From: Stratiolaelaps scimitus
Lineage: Eukaryota; Arthropoda; Arachnida; Mesostigmata; Laelapidae
Direction: 5' to 3'
Assembly (NCBI GenBank): GCA_019614645.1
Contig: JABWDB010000011.1
Span: 4,761,501 to 4,825,500, forward strand
Length of the DNA: 64,000 nt
The position numbers and the translations under genes are program-made. The notes beneath the pieces are model-generated. The model was given only the letters and a program-made list of their open reading frames with translations. It was not told the origin of the DNA and ran no database searches. Shown here in pieces: positions 62,501 through 64,000 of this stretch (position 1 is its first letter; every line of letters begins with the position of its first letter).

Positions 62501-63014
62501 AATACGACCAAGTATTGGATAGCTGGCCGGCTTGAGCCGTACGGGGCCAGGTCGGGAAACGCACATGGGGTAGAGGTATACCAACGTGAGATATGGACAC
62601 CTTACTGCTTGTCGAAGGATTTCGTCAAAGCGCATCGCATTTCTGCTTAAGCAGAACGTGTGAATCAAGCTTTGATTGGACGAGTCCACGTTGTCTCATT
62701 TTGTTTGAGCTTCTGCTCGACTTAACGAAACTGTCCAATGGATCTCAATGGATGTTTGGAGAAAGCGTACTGTGTTAGCCGTTCCAGCACATTGGCTGAC
62801 ACGAACGAGTTTTGACGAACCCAACAGAAGTGGATCATGTGAAGGTACTCAGTGATGTGTACTGATAAGAGTTAACAGCATCCAGCCCGAATCTGTCCTC
62901 TCATCATCGTCCGTGCTTGGTAGAGTGAGAAAGACGAACACTACTCATATCAAGTGACCGTTTAATGTTGTGGTTCCGTGCAAGCATATTTATTGAAATT
63001 AACAATTCTACTGG
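59581..63014. other. No supported gene
   Basis: GC-rich at 61.0-62.4 kb, with a (GA)n tract near 62125-62150. Short open frames only. Confidence 0.45.
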
Positions 63015-63025
63015 CCGGCTGTAAA

Positions 63026-63160
63026 GGTAAGGTAAGCTTTATTGGTTTATTAAAGGAGCTGCAATTTCGCAATGCTCTCTTATGTGTCGCGCAACCGAGC
63101 TCGAACCCGCGGCCTCTGGCTCTCGACAGCCAGAGACTAAGCCGTTTAAGCGGTCGTGTG
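63026..63160 (-). mobile_element. SINE-A copy
   Basis: Same layout as the copy at 63551. Read on plus it starts 'ttattggtttattaaagg', then 'gagctgcaatttcgcaatg', a B-box-like 'gagctcgaacccgcggcc', and the paired 'tctggct' head arms. Confidence 0.68.
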
Positions 63161-63550
63161 TTTGTGTTATGCTTTCAGTTATACCGGCCGTATTGTATGA
63201 AAAACGTTTCGAATAACTACTAACTGTCAAGCAACGAATAACTGCTAACTGTCAAGCTTTCGAAATTGGCACACAGCTTAAAATGCATTTTGTTCTTGCG
63301 CGTATAACATAATGGCGTCTACATTTTTAAGACTTTATATTAAACTTGATACATTCAACCTCTAAGAGGGGACCGGGGCCGAGGCCGACATTGTCCCGAG
63401 GAAGGCGATCCTCGGCACCTCTAAATGTCTCCCCCATGTCTTGGCACGAAAATGGTCATTAACGGCGGCTTGAACATCTACCCTCGTAAATCCACAAAAT
63501 CATACAAATTTTTCGAGCTAACTCAGGGTCAACATTTGACAATGTCCACG

Positions 63551-63697
63551 GTAAAGGTAAAGGTTTTATTGGTTTATTAAAGGAGCTGCAATTTTACAAT
63601 GCTTAAGCTCTCTTGTATGTCACGGAGCGGGGCTCGTACCTGCGGCCTCTGGCTTCCGCTAACCAGAGACTTAGCCGTCCAAGCCACCACGCTGAAC
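63551..63697 (-). mobile_element. SINE-A, near-complete copy
   Basis: tRNA-derived short retroposon read on the minus strand. The head has an A-box-like 'tggcttggacgg' and a B-box-like 'ggtacgagccccg'. The body is 'agcttaagcattgtaaaa' followed by 'gcagctcctttaataaacc', with a tail 'aaaacctttacctttac'. It seems to split a SINE-B copy, with 'ccacg' on both sides as a possible target-site duplication. Confidence 0.7.
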
Positions 63698-63842
63698 TGG
63701 TAGAACTGCTTTCGGCATTGCTTCATAAGACGGACAGCCCCTTTAAATGCAAATGTAGGCAACGGTGGGGATCGAACCTGCCGTGCACCTACGTGCCTCC
63801 CTCCGATTGCAAGGCGCACACGAATGCATCACCGGGCACCCT
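63698..63842 (-). mobile_element. SINE-B copy interrupted by a SINE-A insertion
   Basis: 'ctttcggcattgcttcataa', 'tttaaatgcaaatgtaggca', 'gtggggatcgaacctgccg' and 'cctccctccgattgcaagg'. Its outer part ('gagctaactcagggtcaac') appears at 63515-63548, on the other side of the SINE-A. Confidence 0.65.
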
Positions 63843-64000
63843 CGACACCCTCACCCAAGTATGTAACGATATAACTGTGCAGACAGTTTGTTTCGCTTGA
63901 CGCCATATCAAGCGCAGCTAATTCCTAATTCGAATTTGGCACTGTCAACATGCCGTATCCTGCGCCAACAGCGTCAACAATTGAGAAGGATACCGCGCTT

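Noticed and set aside
1..64000. CRISPR arrays, prophage or bacterial operons
   Set aside because: No regularly spaced repeats or ribosome-binding-site-linked gene series. The spliced receptors show this is a eukaryotic chromosome.

Overview
This is eukaryotic genomic DNA. It has spliced genes with GT-AG introns, tRNA-like retroposons, long (TA)n microsatellites, and no bacterial-style operons or ribosomal genes. The recognisable genes encode divergent ionotropic (chemo)receptors of the iGluR/IR superfamily, probably with a gustatory-receptor-like gene. That fits an arthropod. Base composition, short introns and IR style suggest a chelicerate, perhaps a parasitiform mite; this organism call is inference.

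The informative part is about 24.4-40.3 kb. Two paralogous IR genes lie head-to-tail on the minus strand, at 24475-30855 and 35144-39561, about 10 kb apart. I rebuilt nine exons in each by reading both copies against each other. All nine homologous exons have matching splice phases, and seven of the nine have identical lengths. The models run from the end of the amino-terminal domain through both halves of the ligand-binding domain, M1, the pore/M3 and M4 to the stop. A further amino-terminal exon is likely for the second gene (39793-40040); I could not place its counterpart in the first. Between them, 32473-33700 holds three minus-strand exon candidates with gustatory-receptor character, so the block may be an IR-GR-IR chemoreceptor cluster.

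Elsewhere the window is mostly non-coding: alternating GC-rich islands (about 5.5-9.5, 16-17, 19.5-21, 48-53.4, 57-58 and 59-62.4 kb) and AT-rich DNA full of (TA)n and (ATT)n tracts. A few stretches look like single exons or decayed genes (5, 20, 42, 47, 49, 53, 54.8, 58.7 and 59 kb). I describe these without assigning functions. At least four retroposon-like families recur: SINE-A (tRNA-like, tail resembling 'cctttaataaacc'), SINE-B (tRNA-like, ending in a 'gcattgcttcataag' body), a poly(A)-tailed family D, and a short repeat C. Several sit inside receptor introns.

Everything was read by eye. Splice sites come from consensus plus paralogue comparison; single-exon calls without a paralogue are tentative.
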